From Roseiarcus sp963751165 (GTDB lineage Bacteria > Pseudomonadota > Alphaproteobacteria > Rhizobiales > Beijerinckiaceae), in assembly GCA_963751165.1 (NCBI GenBank), contig CAVVTP010000015.1:186001-250000 (forward strand): a DNA stretch of 64,000 bases, in the 5' to 3' direction. The position numbers and the translations under genes were made by a program. Position 1 is the stretch's first letter. Every line of letters begins with the position of its first letter. Positions 35,636 to 45,755 of the stretch are shown piece by piece. The notes beneath the pieces were generated by a model that did not search any database, was not told the origin of the DNA, and saw nothing but the letters and a program-made list of their open reading frames with translations.

Positions 35636-36477
35636 TCATTTTGCAAGAGACAACCAGTCTCTTAGCCGGGCCGCGGCGGCGGCTGCCCTCGAACGATCGA
35701 TCTCGTCGAGCGCGGAGAGAACGGGAGCGGCGAGTTCGGGTCGAGCGCGTCCGATGCGCGCGAGGAAAACGATAGCCTCCTCGTCAGCAACTCCGGCCAT
35801 GGCCTCGATCACACGCGGCGATGGCCTAACATTCAAGGAACGCTTCAAGCGATCGCGCGCCTCCACGCGTCCCATCCGTCCCAGGGCGCATGCGGCGGCG
35901 GTCGAGACCTCGTGATCGAGGTCGCCCAGAAGCTCGGTCAGGGTCGCCACGGTATCGCGTCCCGCGCGGGCGCAGCTGCAGGCGGAGGCGCGTACCAATT
36001 CGGATGCCGAAGGAGCTTGAGCGCGACTTCGGGCGGAAATGTTACCCCAAGCTGCGAAGCCGCGGTCGCCGCAACGGCGAGCGTTGGTCCTTGGACGATC
36101 CCCTTGGCGATCAATTGGCCGATCGATCGAGAAGCATCGGGCCCACCGATGGCGGCAAGAGCCTCCAACGCTGCGGTTTGCTCTGGCGTCTCGCGATCGG
36201 CGCCAAAGCCGACGAAACGATTGCAAAGAGCAACAAGCGCGGGCACGGCGCCATTTAGCCGTCGTCTACCGGCTTCCGCCACAAGCGCGCAGGCGTCAGC
36301 AAGCACGGAGTCGGGAAGCGCGGCGATCAACGCCGCGTCTGACAAGATTCCTGGGGCAGGGCATTCCCCCGGCGGCCCAATCGACAACTCCTGGATTGGC
36401 GCTCGGTCAGCAAACAGTTCGAGTTGCTGGGGCTCCTTCACGCCTGCAAATCTGTCCCGGACAGGGAATCGGTTCAA
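35636..36477 (-). CDS. HEAT-repeat protein, frameshifted
   Basis: About 280 residues if repaired. Helical HEAT/PBS-lyase-type repeats are seen in TAALEALAAIGGPDASRSIG, VAATAASQLGVTFP and, in the next frame, LTELLGDLDHEVSTAAACAL then EAMAGVADEEAIVFLARIG. The frame changes near 36001. Adding one G (CCGAA to CCGGAA on the coding strand) gives LLRHPELVRASACSCARAG, the expected continuation. This is a one-base loss rather than the gain seen in the other genes. It is probably a scaffold protein; no partner is evident. Confidence 0.65.
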
Positions 36478-36609
36478 GAGATTTGGCGACTTCCTCGCGA
36501 TACATCCCGCTCGGCTTCTGGGAGTGCGTCATCTTCGAGGCGCTCGGCATGCGGCGCTTAACCGGCCGCCGTGCCCTTCCTCGAATCTTCAATGTTGTAA
36601 CGTGAGGCC

Positions 36610-36912
36610 TCAATACCCGTCGTTCGGAACGGGCGACTCGACTCGAGCGCCGCACGGCGCCGTCTTTCGCTCGACAAATTGTACGCCGCAGTCCTCGAGT
36701 CGTCGCCAGACGATCCGGGCTTCCTTCCGAAAACCGTGGATGGAGGTGATCTCGAGGCTTACTTCGTCGTCGAGGCCGGTCGTCCTGCACTTGAGACGCG
36801 CCCCATGAGGAGTGAGGTCGCGCACGAGGCAATTGAGCGTCGTGAGGTGATTTGCGGCAAGCCGCCCCGTCAGCAGCGTGCGCCGGCGCAATTCAGTCCG
36901 TCGTTCGTTCAT
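36610..36912 (-). CDS. PilZ-domain protein
   Basis: 100 residues starting MNERRTELRRRTLLTGRL (RxxxR-type motif) with LVRDLTPHGARLKCR, the (D/N)xSxxG-like second motif. PilZ domains bind cyclic di-GMP; here the motif has Pro-His in place of the usual Ser, so binding is uncertain. The ATG at 36912 was preferred because the domain begins there. Confidence 0.7.
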   Translation of the reverse strand: MNERRTELRRRTLLTGRLAANHLTTLNCLVRDLTPHGARLKCRTTGLDDEVSLEITSIHGFRKEARIVWRRLEDCGVQFVERKTAPCGARVESPVPNDGY

Positions 36913-37300
36913 GGCCGCCTCTCGCCCGAAGGCCTCTCCTCTGCTTGCGCCGGTTCCGCGTGCAGGAAGATATATGCGCACAGTTTGATCAAGATTCTGT
37001 CAAGGTTTACGATCGCCCAAGGAATATTCCTCAGGTAACGTTAATCCACCGCGATGGCCCTATGCCCGTGGCTTCCCTATCGACTTCCCCGGGGGCAGGC
37101 GGCGGCAAGACAGCTTTTCCTAAGCTGTCGAAGGATTGTCCGCAGTCGGGAAACCGGCTGCGGGGTAGCGCGGCGCGTCCATTAGACCCGCCAAAAATCA
37201 GGTCGACCCTAAACGGGGTCGCAAGCCTTTGAAAGATAAGAGGCTCGTCCCTAAGCCGGACCTAAAGCAGCGCTTAGCCTGCCTGAGCCGCGTGGGATGC
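36913..37300. other. Intergenic region, nothing recognised
   Basis: Between the PilZ start and the erpA stop. Open frames are short and of non-coding composition. It may hold the PilZ promoter on the minus strand; no convincing hexamers were found. Confidence 0.35.
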
Positions 37301-37645
37301 TCACACCGCGAAGCTGACCCCGCAGCCGCAGGAAGCGACGGCGTTGGGGTTCTTGACCCTAAACGACTGGCCCATCAGGTCGTCGACGAAGTCGAGCTCG
37401 GCCCCCTTCATCATCTCGAGCGAAACGGCGTCGACGACGACGGTCGCGCCGTCGCGCGTGGCCACGAAGTCGTCATCGGCGCGGGTCCTATCGACGTCGA
37501 AGGCATAACTGAAGCCCGAGCAGCCGCCGCCCTTGATCGAGATTCGCAGCGCCGCACCCTCCTCGTTCTTGAGGATGGCGTTCAGACGCTTGGCCGCGCT
37601 GGCGCTGATCGAGACGGCGTCGGCGGTCGAGGCGGCTGCGCTCAT
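37301..37645 (-). CDS. erpA: A-type iron-sulphur carrier (ErpA/IscA family)
   Basis: 114 residues. The three cluster-binding Cys are present: GGGCSGFSY and, at the end, SCGCG. LDFVDDLMGQSFRVKNPNA matches the family core. It delivers iron-sulphur clusters to target enzymes. The ATG at 37645 starts before the conserved SISASAAKRL. It is divergent from dgt, the common alphaproteobacterial arrangement. Confidence 0.9.
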   Translation of the reverse strand: MSAAASTADAVSISASAAKRLNAILKNEEGAALRISIKGGGCSGFSYAFDVDRTRADDDFVATRDGATVVVDAVSLEMMKGAELDFVDDLMGQSFRVKNPNAVASCGCGVSFAV

Positions 37646-37748
37646 GAACGATGACCCTGGTCGAGGGCGCCTGTGAACAGGCGCCTTCAAGAGATTGCCC
37701 GACTAAGATATGGACGCCGGCGGAAAGCGCAACACGGGAGATGAGCCG

Positions 37749-38951
37749 ATGGCGGATCAAACGGAGCAGGCGCGGGCGCCCTATGCGGCGGATCCCGCTC
37801 GCGCTCCCGGGCGTCTCATGCCCGAGCCGGCGTCGGCGACGCGGACGGAGTTTCAGCGCGACCGGGACCGGATTGTCCATTCGACCGCGTTCCGCCGCCT
37901 CGCCCACAAGACCCAGGTCTTCGTCGATCACGAGGGCGATCATTCCCGCACCCGGCTCACCCATACGATCGAGGTCGCGCAGATCGCTCGCGCGATCGCC
38001 CGCGCCCTGAGACTCGACGACGATCTTGCCGAGGCGGTCGCGCTCGGCCATGACCTCGGGCACACGCCCTTCGGCCACACCGGCGAAGACGCGCTCGACG
38101 CCTGCATGGCCGACTATGGGGGGTTCGACCACAACAGCCATGCCTTGCGCATCGTCACCGAGCTCGAGCGGCGCTACGCCGAGTTCGACGGCCTCAATCT
38201 GACCCAGCCGACGCTCGCCGGGCTCGTCAAGCACAATGGCCCGCTCCTCGACGCGTCCGGGGCGCCGACCGAGCGCTACCGAAGACGAGGCGTGCCAGCG
38301 GCAATTCTGCGCTACGACCGTCTGCAGTCCCTCGACCTTGGCCTGTGCGCGAGCCTCGAAGCGCAGGCGGCCGCGATCGCCGACGATATCGCCTACGACG
38401 CCCACGACATCGACGACGGCCTGCGCGCAGGCCTCTTCACCCTCGCCGAAATGCGGGCCGCCGCTCCCTTCGTCGCCGAACTCCTCGGTGAGATCGACGA
38501 CCGTTACCCCGGCCTCGAGGAGGCGCGGGTGATCCATGAACTGAGCCGCCGAGTCATCACCCGCTTCATCGAGGACGCGATCGGCGAGAGCAGGCGGCGG
38601 ATCGCGGAGGCCAAGGCGGATTGTCCGCAGGCGGTCGCGACCGCGGGCCGGGCGCTCGTCGGCCATTCGGCCGCGATCGAGGCCGCTGACCGCGACGTGA
38701 AGACGTTTCTGTTCGCCAGGATGTATCGCCATCCTTCCGTGCTGGCGGTGCGCGATAAGGCCGACGCCATCGTGCGGCGGCTGTTCGGGGCGTATATGGC
38801 TGATCCTTCCGCTATGCCGCGCGACTGGGCGGCGAAGGCGGAGCGGGGGGAGCGCGCCCGCGCCGTCGCCGACTACATCGCGGGAATGACCGACCGTTTC
38901 GCCATCCACGAAAACGCCCGTCTTTTTGACGGCCCTTCGGACTTGCGTTAG
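37749..38951 (+). CDS. dgt: Deoxyguanosinetriphosphate triphosphohydrolase-like protein
   Basis: 400 residues. HD-domain metal ligands are in HSRTRLTHTIEV and ALGHDLGHTPFGH, with DDIAYDAHDIDD further on. FQRDRDRIVHSTAFRRLAHK is the family signature. It splits dNTPs to deoxynucleosides and triphosphate, which helps control the nucleotide pool. It is followed by argS 28 bases later. Confidence 0.92.
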   Translation: MADQTEQARAPYAADPARAPGRLMPEPASATRTEFQRDRDRIVHSTAFRRLAHKTQVFVDHEGDHSRTRLTHTIEVAQIARAIARALRLDDDLAEAVALGHDLGHTPFGHTGEDALDACMADYGGFDHNSHALRIVTELERRYAEFDGLNLTQPTLAGLVKHNGPLLDASGAPTERYRRRGVPAAILRYDRLQSLDLGLCASLEAQAAAIADDIAYDAHDIDDGLRAGLFTLAEMRAAAPFVAELLGEIDDRYPGLEEARVIHELSRRVITRFIEDAIGESRRRIAEAKADCPQAVATAGRALVGHSAAIEAADRDVKTFLFARMYRHPSVLAVRDKADAIVRRLFGAYMADPSAMPRDWAAKAERGERARAVADYIAGMTDRFAIHENARLFDGPSDLR

Positions 38952-38979
38952 ACGCGCGGCTCTTTTGAGCGGCGACAGA

Positions 38980-40756
38980 ATGAACATTTTTGCGGATTTC
39001 CAGGCCCGCGTGGCGGCGCTGATTGAAAAGCGGATCGCAGCGGGCGAATTGCCTGGCGGTCTCGATCTCGGCCGCTTTCTCGTCGAGCCGCCGCGCGACC
39101 CGTCCCACGGCGACCTCTCGACCAACGCGGCGATGGTCTACGCTCGCGAGGCGAAAGTGTCCGGCTCGAGTCCGCGCCAGCTTGCTGAGGGTCTCGTCGC
39201 CGACCTCGCGCTGGAACCAGACGTTCTCAAGGCCGAGGTCGCAGGACCGGGATTCATCAATATCATCCTGCGCCCCGAGGTTTACGAGCAGGTCTTGAGA
39301 CACGTTCTCATCGAAGGCGCGGCCTACGGGAGAGGCGCGGCCCGCTCCGCCGGGCCGATCAACGTGGAATATGTCAGCGCAAACCCGACCGGGCCAATGC
39401 ATGTCGGGCATGCGCGCGGGGCGGTATTCGGCGACGCCCTGGCGAGCCTTCTCATCTTCGCTGGCCGCAAGACGACGCGCGAATATTACATCAACGACGC
39501 GGGAGCCCAGGTCGACCTGCTCGCCCGCTCAGCCTTCCTTCGCTACCGCCAGGCGCTCGGAGAGGACATCGGGTCGATTCCCGAAGGTTTCTATCCCGGA
39601 GATTACCTGAAGGCGGTCGGCGAGGCTCTGGCGAAGGAGTTCGGCGGCGCACTCCGGGGCAAACCCGAGGAGCAATGGCTCCCTGTGGCGCGCAAGCGGG
39701 CAATCGACGCGATGATGGCGGTGATTCGCGACGATCTGGCGGCGCTCAACATCACGCACGAGGTGTTCGCCTCGGAGCGGGAGCTGACGGGGGCGGACGG
39801 AGGTCCGGATCGAGTGCGCGAGGCGATCGAACTCTTTGCGCGCGAAGGGCCTTATCTACGAGGGTCGCCTCCCGCCGCCCAAAGGCGCGCCGAGCGAGGA
39901 CTGGGAGGATCGCGAACAGACGCTGTTCCGCTCGACGCTGTTCGGCGACGACGTCGACCGCCCGCTGATCAAATCCGATGGCGGCTACACCTATTTCGCG
40001 AGCGACATCGCCTATCACAAGACCAAAATCGACCGCGGCTTTCACGACCTCGTCGACGTCTGGGGCGCGGATCACGGCGGCTACGTCAGGCGCATGCAGG
40101 CTGCGGTCGCCGCGCTCTCCGACAACAAGGCGAAGCTCGAGGTGCGCCTGTGTCAGCTCGTCCGCCTCATGCGAGGCGGCGAACCGGTCAAAATGTCGAA
40201 ACGGTCAGGTGATTTCGTGACGCTTCGTGAAGTCGTGGATGAGGTTGGCTCAGACGCCGTCCGCTTCATGATGCTGATGCGCAAGAACGACGCTCCGCTC
40301 GACTTCGACCTCGCGAAAGTCATCGAGCAAAGCCAGGACAATCCGGTCTTCTATGTTCAGTATGCCCACGCGCGCGTTCGTAGCGTCCTCAGACAGGGCA
40401 AGGCGGCCTTCCCGGATCTCGACCTCGATCCGCGGTCGCTTGCGGAAGCTGACGTGTCGGTCCTGACCGACCCGGGCGAGAGGGACCTCATTCGCACGAT
40501 GGCGCAGTATCCGCGTCTCGTCCTCCAGGCCGCTGAAGCCCACGAGCCGCATCGGATTGCGTTTTTCGCTCACGAACTAGCCACTCGGTTTCACGCCCAC
40601 TGGAATCGTGGCAAGGACCTGAGGGATTTGCGTTTCGTTAATGAAATGCATCGAAGTGTATCCTATGCGCGATTGAATCTGGTGGCCGCGGTGGGCCAAG
40701 TTTTGGCCTCCGCCCTGACAATTTTGGGGGTTAGCGCCCCTGAGGAGATGCGTTAG
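38980..40756 (+). CDS. argS: Arginyl-tRNA synthetase, frameshifted in this sequence
   Basis: About 591 residues if repaired. The HIGH-type motif is SANPTGPMHVGHARG and the KMSKS-type motif is VKMSKRSGDF; the C-terminal anticodon domain is complete to the stop. The first frame runs to DRVREAIE and the next continues LRAKGLIYEGRLPPPKGAPS. The switch is at GAACTC 39829-39834. Deleting one A gives GACTC and AIDSLRAKGLIYEG, matching the family. The enzyme charges tRNA-Arg and is essential. A true null is therefore not credible, and this locus is the strongest sign that such frameshifts are sequencing artefacts. Confidence 0.93.
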
Positions 40757-40823
40757 CGGATCGCCACAGTGGAATAGACGCGCATCAGCGTCACGCAAGG
40801 GTTCCGCGTCGGATGAGGACGAT

Positions 40824-42218
40824 ATGAACGTTTCCGGATCTCGAGCTGTTGCAGACTTTAACCTTGACGAATTCGAGCGCCGCTTGCGTGCGGCCGGCTC
40901 TGTGCCGATGGGCGTCGAGGACCCCTTGTACGAGTTGGCGCGGCTCGTCGAGTCTGCGAAGCCGCAAGCCTCGCCTCAGGCTACTGCGCAGCCGGCCAGG
41001 GCGGTCGAGCCGCTCTTGGAGGAGAGCGAGCTGAGACCCGCGTTGGAGGAACCGGAGCACACTATCGAGATTGACGCCGAAGCAGAGGCCTCGGCCGACC
41101 AGGAACCCCATGACGACGGCGATCTTGTCGCCGAAGGGCCCGCAAAACGCCGTGCTTTCGGGTGGAAGGCCCGAATTTCCGCTCTCGCGGTGGCTGGCGT
41201 CGCCATGATTGGACTGGTCGTGGCGCTCAAGGGCGGCGTGCCGGGCGTGCACCAGAAGCCGCCCTACATCGCCGCGGCGCAGGGGCCTACTAAGGTGGCG
41301 CCGCCCGACCGACGAAACTGTCTCGGCCCAAAACGACCCCGCAGTCGGCCTGCTGAAGGACAACACGCAACCCGCTCACGTCAAGGTTGTCTCGTCCGAG
41401 GAACAGCCGGTGGACCTGAATGCGCTCGCTTCCCCGTCGTCGCCTTCAGGCCCGGCGGCTCCGAACCCGCCAATTGACGCCTCCGGCGGTCCTGCGGTCA
41501 GGGAGACGGTCGACGCGCCGGTTGTCGTGATGGCGGCGCCCCCATCGCCGGCGCCGTCACAATTTCCTGATCCGAAGCCCGTGAGGACGGTTTCCTTGAG
41601 GCCCGACGGTACGCTGAATTCCTTCCCCGGCCGTGGCGGAAGGAGAGGCGGGCGCAGCCACTCCCGTGGCCGAAACGTCGAAGCCGCCCACAAAGCCCGC
41701 GCCAAAGGCCGCGGCCGAGGGTTCCGCCACCGCGCAGCCCTCGACACCGAAGATTGATTTGCCAACGAAGCTCTCAGGAAAATCGCCGGTGCGGGTGGCG
41801 GTCGCCAAAACGGACACGACGGAGCCGGCTTCGATCGCGGAAGCGGCGAACGAGCCGCTTCAACTCGGATCCGCCACGAGACCGGAGAGGGCGGCGAAAG
41901 GCTCCAAGTCTCAGGTGGCGGCGGCCGAACCGGCCGCGCCGGCGGAGACGGCCGATCCCACCGCCGCGACGAAGTCGATTGGGTGGGCCGTCCAACTCGG
42001 TGCGCCCAGGTCCGAAGCCGAGGCCAACAGCGAGATGACTTCAACTCAACGCCAAATATGCGTCGGCCCTCAACGGGTCGTCGATTGGCGTGCACAAGGC
42101 GGAGATAAAGGGTGAGACGATCTATCGTTTGCGTGTCGTCGGCCTGTCGAAGGCCGACGCGGCCGCGTTGTGCGCGCGCGTGAAGGGCGACGGAGGCAAC
42201 TGTTTCATCGCCAGGTAA
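40824..42218 (+). CDS. SPOR-domain cell-envelope protein, three frameshifts
   Basis: About 463 residues if repaired. A cytoplasmic acidic N-terminus, one membrane span (ISALAVAGVAMIGLVVALKG, about residues 113-133), a long Pro/Ala-rich periplasmic region and a C-terminal SPOR domain (GWAVQLGAPRSEAEAN and IYRLRVVGLSKADAAALCAR). SPOR domains bind denuded peptidoglycan at division sites. Extra bases lie near 41305, at GAATTC 41616-41621 (repair gives TLNPSPAVAEGEA) and at GACTTC 42037-42042 (repair gives MTQLNAKYASALNG). The 1395 bases minus three are divisible by three. The gene lies between argS and nagZ, its usual place. Confidence 0.85.
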
Positions 42219-42255
42219 GCGAGGCGCCAGTCTATAAGTCCGAAGGGAGGACGCC

Positions 42256-43262
42256 ATGCCGAAGGCGTTCATCTGCGGCTGCTCGGGTCTGGCGCTCACG
42301 TCGGAAGAACGGTCCTTTCTGTGTGAGGAAGCGCCCTGGGGCCTCATCCTCTTCAAACGCAACGTGGGCGACCGCGACCAGCTTCGCCTGCTGACCCAGT
42401 CGTTTCGCGAATGCGTCGGCTGGCCGGGCGCCCGGTTCTGATCGACCAGGAAGGGGGCCGGGTACAGCGGATGGGCCCCCCTCACTGGCAAGCTTATCCG
42501 GCCGCCGCCGCCATTGAATTGGGTCTGCCCCCATTTGCTGCGGAAGCGGCGGCTTGCCTTGTCGGGCGTCTGATCGCCGATGACCTGAGCGAAGTCGGGA
42601 TCACCGTCGACTGCGCGCCGGTGCTCGATGTCGCAGAGGTGGGGACCCACGCCGCGATCGGGTCGCGGGCCTATTCGCATGAGCCCGGGCGCGTCGCGGC
42701 TATGGCCCGGGCGTTCGCCACCGGGCTTCTCGCCGGCGGCGTGCTTCCGGTGATCAAACACATGCCCGGCCACGGCCGGGCGCGGGCGGACAGCCACTTC
42801 GCGCTTCCCGTGGTCCAGGCTGATCGCGACGAGCTGCGACGCGATTTCGCGCCTTTCGCGGCGCTGAGGGACATGCCGATGGCGATGACAGCCCATGTTG
42901 TCTATAGCGCGCTCGATGCGGAGCGGCCGGCCACGACATCACCCATCATGGTCCGTGAAGTGATGCGGGGCGAGATCGGTTACGATGGCCTGATCATGAG
43001 CGACGACGTGTCGATGAAGGCTCTTCAGGGCTCCTACGAAGAGCGCGCAAAGGCCATCTTCGACGCCGGACTGGATCTGGTTTTGCACTGCAACGGCGAT
43101 CTCGACGAGGCGCGGGCAGTCTCAGCTTCCGCCGGCGAACTCTCAGGCGATGCGCTGCGCCGCGCCGAAGCCGCCTTGGGCGCACGCCTGCCTCCTCAAG
43201 CCTTCGATCGCGACGAAGCGGAGGCGAAGTTCGCTGCGCTTGCGGCGAGGCTTGCAGCTTGA
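42256..43262 (+). CDS. nagZ: Beta-N-acetylhexosaminidase (NagZ), frameshifted
   Basis: About 335 residues if repaired. IDQEGGRVQRM, the catalytic loop KHMPGHGRARADSH and the nucleophile region MSDDVSMKAL are intact. The first frame ends ECVGWPGARF and the next continues PVLIDQEGG. Adding one C to the CCC run near 42431 joins them. The enzyme removes N-acetylglucosamine from muropeptides during wall recycling. It is an enzyme of the glycoside hydrolase 3 family in the cytoplasm. Confidence 0.9.
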
Positions 43263-43325
43263 GGATCTGTCAGCGCGGCATCGACCGACGCGTGCGGCAA
43301 TGCAGCGGAGATCCGCCCGACCGCC

Positions 43326-43700
43326 TCAGGCGGCGCGTCCAAGGAAGCGATCGATCGTTTCAAAAAACCTGGCGACCGAGATCGGCTTCGACAAATAGGC
43401 TTCGCAGCCGCCCTGCAAGATTTTCTCCTCATCGCCCTTCATCGCGAACGCGGTGATCGCGACGACGGGAATGGAGCGAAGCTCGTCGTCGTCCTTTAGC
43501 CATTGGGTGACCTCCAGCCCGGATACCTCCGGCAGCTGGATGTCCATGAGAATGAGATCCGGCTTATATTTGCGCGCGAGCCCGACGGCCTCGAGGCCGT
43601 TCCGGGTCTGAACGATATGATGGCCGCGCGTCTCGACGAGATCGTTGAAGAGCTTCATGTTGAGCTCGTTGTCCTCGACGATGAGCACCGTCTTGGGCAT
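43326..43700 (-). CDS. divK: Single-domain response regulator, DivK-like
   Basis: 124 residues, receiver domain only. Acidic pocket VEDN, phospho-acceptor Asp in LILMDIQLPEVSGLEV, then ITAFAMKGDE and the Lys in LSKPI. The start MPKTVLIVEDNELNMKLFND is that of DivK, which in Caulobacter and rhizobia controls polar cell-cycle signalling upstream of CtrA. It is divergent from a DUF3572 gene, the usual divK neighbour. Confidence 0.88.
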   Translation of the reverse strand: MPKTVLIVEDNELNMKLFNDLVETRGHHIVQTRNGLEAVGLARKYKPDLILMDIQLPEVSGLEVTQWLKDDDELRSIPVVAITAFAMKGDEEKILQGGCEAYLSKPISVARFFETIDRFLGRAA

Positions 43701-43761
43701 AGGCTGATCCTCCGCGCCGAAACAATAACGCCCTGACATTGACGAAAGGAGAATCCGTGGA

Positions 43762-44067
43762 ATGCGACGACCGTCAAAACCGGGGTTATCCACAGATCGC
43801 GCCGCGGGCGAGTCGATGGCCGTCTCGGCCCTCACGTTTCTGGCCGCCGACGACGAGAGGCTCGATAGGTTTCTTTCCGCCACCGGGCTGGGACCCCACA
43901 ACCTGAGAGGGGCGGCGGCCGGCCCGCAGTTCTACGGCAGCATCCTCCGATACTTGGCCGCCGACGAGCCGCTTCTCGTCCAGTTCGCCGCCCAGGCGGG
44001 TTTCCGTCCTGAAGAGGTCGTTCGCGCGCTGGAAGCGCTCGAACGACGGCCTGTCGGCGAGTTCTGA
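43762..44067 (+). CDS. DUF3572 family protein
   Basis: 101 residues. ALTFLAADDERLDRFLSATG and VQFAAQAGFRPEEVVRALEA are characteristic of DUF3572. Helical and cytoplasmic, function unknown. Its conserved place beside divK suggests a cell-cycle link, which is inference. Confidence 0.8.
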   Translation: MRRPSKPGLSTDRAAGESMAVSALTFLAADDERLDRFLSATGLGPHNLRGAAAGPQFYGSILRYLAADEPLLVQFAAQAGFRPEEVVRALEALERRPVGEF

Positions 44068-44109
44068 CCGGCTTACAACGGCGCCATGTGGACCGCAAAG
44101 GCTGCCGCA

Positions 44110-44943
44110 CTATTTCGCGCAGGCGGAGGTCGGCAGGATTTCCAGTTTGCGAAGGCGGGCGCGCAGCGCGAAGGTCCCGTAATCGAGTTTCAGGGTCCCC
44201 GATACGCCGTTTTCGTACAGATCGAAGGACAGAACATATTCCGGGGAGGAGTCCTTTGACAATTCGTTGAAATAGGAGATGACCACCGGCCAGCGCCGAA
44301 TCCCTTTCAGTTCGGCGGCGGCGGCAGCGTCCTCGCTAGGCTTGCTTGCTTCCTTCCCGATCACCGCCAGCGTCGCGTAAACCTTCGCCCCGGTGTCGGA
44401 GCCGTCGTAGACCCTCGCCTGGATCACGCCGCCGCCCTTCTTGGCGGCTTCGATCAGCCGCTCGATATGCTGGGTGGGAAAAAGCACGTTATGGCCGAAA
44501 TCGATGGCCTTCGGCTCCGGCTTCGTTAGTTCGACCCGCATGTCGTCATCCGACATGCGGGTCGCTGTCCCAGCGACCGCCGGGGCCTTCTGAGCTCCCT
44601 GCGTGTCCACCTGAAAATGCATCGACTTGCCGTCGGCTTCTTCGAACGACCGGGCGGTGACGTCCATTGAAACCGGTTCGCCCTCGCTGCGCTCCATTTG
44701 GGTCATCTGGCGGAAATTGGACGAGTAGCCATCGCAGGCGGAACCGCGGAATTCGTAGGCGATCAAGCCGGTCGCGGCGATCGGGGTCTGCGCGGAGCTC
44801 GTGGCGGGCGAGGCGGGATCCACGAGAGAGAGCTCATAGGCCGCGCGATGCGAGACCAGGGGCAGAATTGGCGAGGGGCTCGCGAGCGCCGCAGCCGGCG
44901 CAAGGAGAAGGGCGAGTGCGCCGAAACCGAACTTGAAAACCAT
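44110..44943 (-). CDS. eipB: EipB-family (DUF1849) envelope-integrity protein
   Basis: 277 residues with a signal peptide (MVFKFGFGALALLLAPAAAL). The body has VSHRAAYELSL, YEFRGSACDGY and a Cys near the C-terminus (TSACAK), a pair typical of EipB. It folds as a periplasmic beta-spiral and supports envelope integrity in Brucella. The gene is convergent with DUF3572. Confidence 0.85.
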   Translation of the reverse strand: MVFKFGFGALALLLAPAAALASPSPILPLVSHRAAYELSLVDPASPATSSAQTPIAATGLIAYEFRGSACDGYSSNFRQMTQMERSEGEPVSMDVTARSFEEADGKSMHFQVDTQGAQKAPAVAGTATRMSDDDMRVELTKPEPKAIDFGHNVLFPTQHIERLIEAAKKGGGVIQARVYDGSDTGAKVYATLAVIGKEASKPSEDAAAAAELKGIRRWPVVISYFNELSKDSSPEYVLSFDLYENGVSGTLKLDYGTFALRARLRKLEILPTSACAK

Positions 44944-45010
44944 GATCCCTCCAGGCTAAGGCGCGGTCTGTCCCGATTTTTCGGCGCTTTCGTGACAAAG
45001 CCCCACCCGC

Positions 45011-45721
45011 TCAAGAATCATCCTCGGGCAGAGCCGGTCCCCATACCTGCTGGAGCGGCTCGGGCGCGTCGAGCGGATCTTCATCCGGCCTCAGCGCGGC
45101 CTCATCGGTGGGTTGAGGGATGTCGTAGCCTGTCGGAAGCTTGCCGTCGAACAGGCCCGCCCCCTGCAACTCGTCGAGGCCAGGCAGGTCGCCGATCGCA
45201 TCCAGTCCGAACTGGATGAGGAATTCAGTCGTCGTGCCGTAGGTAATGGGACGCCCCGGGGCCTTGCGTCGGCCGCGCATGCGCACCCACCCGGCTTCCA
45301 TCAAAACATCCAGGGCGCCTTTCGACACGGCGACGCCGCGGATCTCTTCGATATCGGCCCGCGTCACCGGCTGATGATAGGCGATGACGGCGAGCGTCTC
45401 TAGCGCAGCGCGGGACGGCCTTCGCTTTTCTTCCCCTTCCCGCGCCAGCAGCCAGGAAAGATCTTCGGCGGTCCGGAACGCCCAGCGCCCGGCGACCCGT
45501 ACGAGATTGACGCCGCGGCCGGCGTAGAGCTGACGCAGTTCTTCCATAACCGCTCCGACGGCTGCGCCGTCGGAAAGGCGGGCGGCGACTGCCAATTCCT
45601 CGAGCGGCTCCGCGGAGGCAAACACCATAGCCTCGGCGATGCGCACGTCCTCCGGGCTCGGACGCGGCGCGATCGCATCAAACAATTGGGCGATTTTGCT
45701 TCCGACGGTCATCCGGCCCAT
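45011..45721 (-). CDS. scpB: Segregation and condensation protein B
   Basis: 236 residues. IAEAMVFASAEPLEELAVAA, ALETLAVIAYHQPVTRADIE and RPITYGTTTEFLIQFGL are ScpB signatures (paired winged helices). It bridges ScpA in the SMC condensin complex. It lies 34 bases downstream of scpA on the same strand and has a Pro/Asp-rich C-terminal tail. Confidence 0.93.
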   Translation of the reverse strand: MGRMTVGSKIAQLFDAIAPRPSPEDVRIAEAMVFASAEPLEELAVAARLSDGAAVGAVMEELRQLYAGRGVNLVRVAGRWAFRTAEDLSWLLAREGEEKRRPSRAALETLAVIAYHQPVTRADIEEIRGVAVSKGALDVLMEAGWVRMRGRRKAPGRPITYGTTTEFLIQFGLDAIGDLPGLDELQGAGLFDGKLPTGYDIPQPTDEAALRPDEDPLDAPEPLQQVWGPALPEDDS

Positions 45722-45755
45722 GGCTCACCTCGTTTGGCGCTCGGAAGGATATGGG

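Noticed and set aside
39829..39834. Programmed ribosomal frameshift in argS
   Set aside because: No slippery heptamer or stimulating structure is evident, and the same GAANTC context recurs at unrelated genes. Artefact is simpler.
43326..43901. Longer start for the DivK-like regulator at 43901
   Set aside because: The extra 67 residues are Arg/Ser-rich and overlap the divergent DUF3572 gene. The receiver fold begins at 43700.
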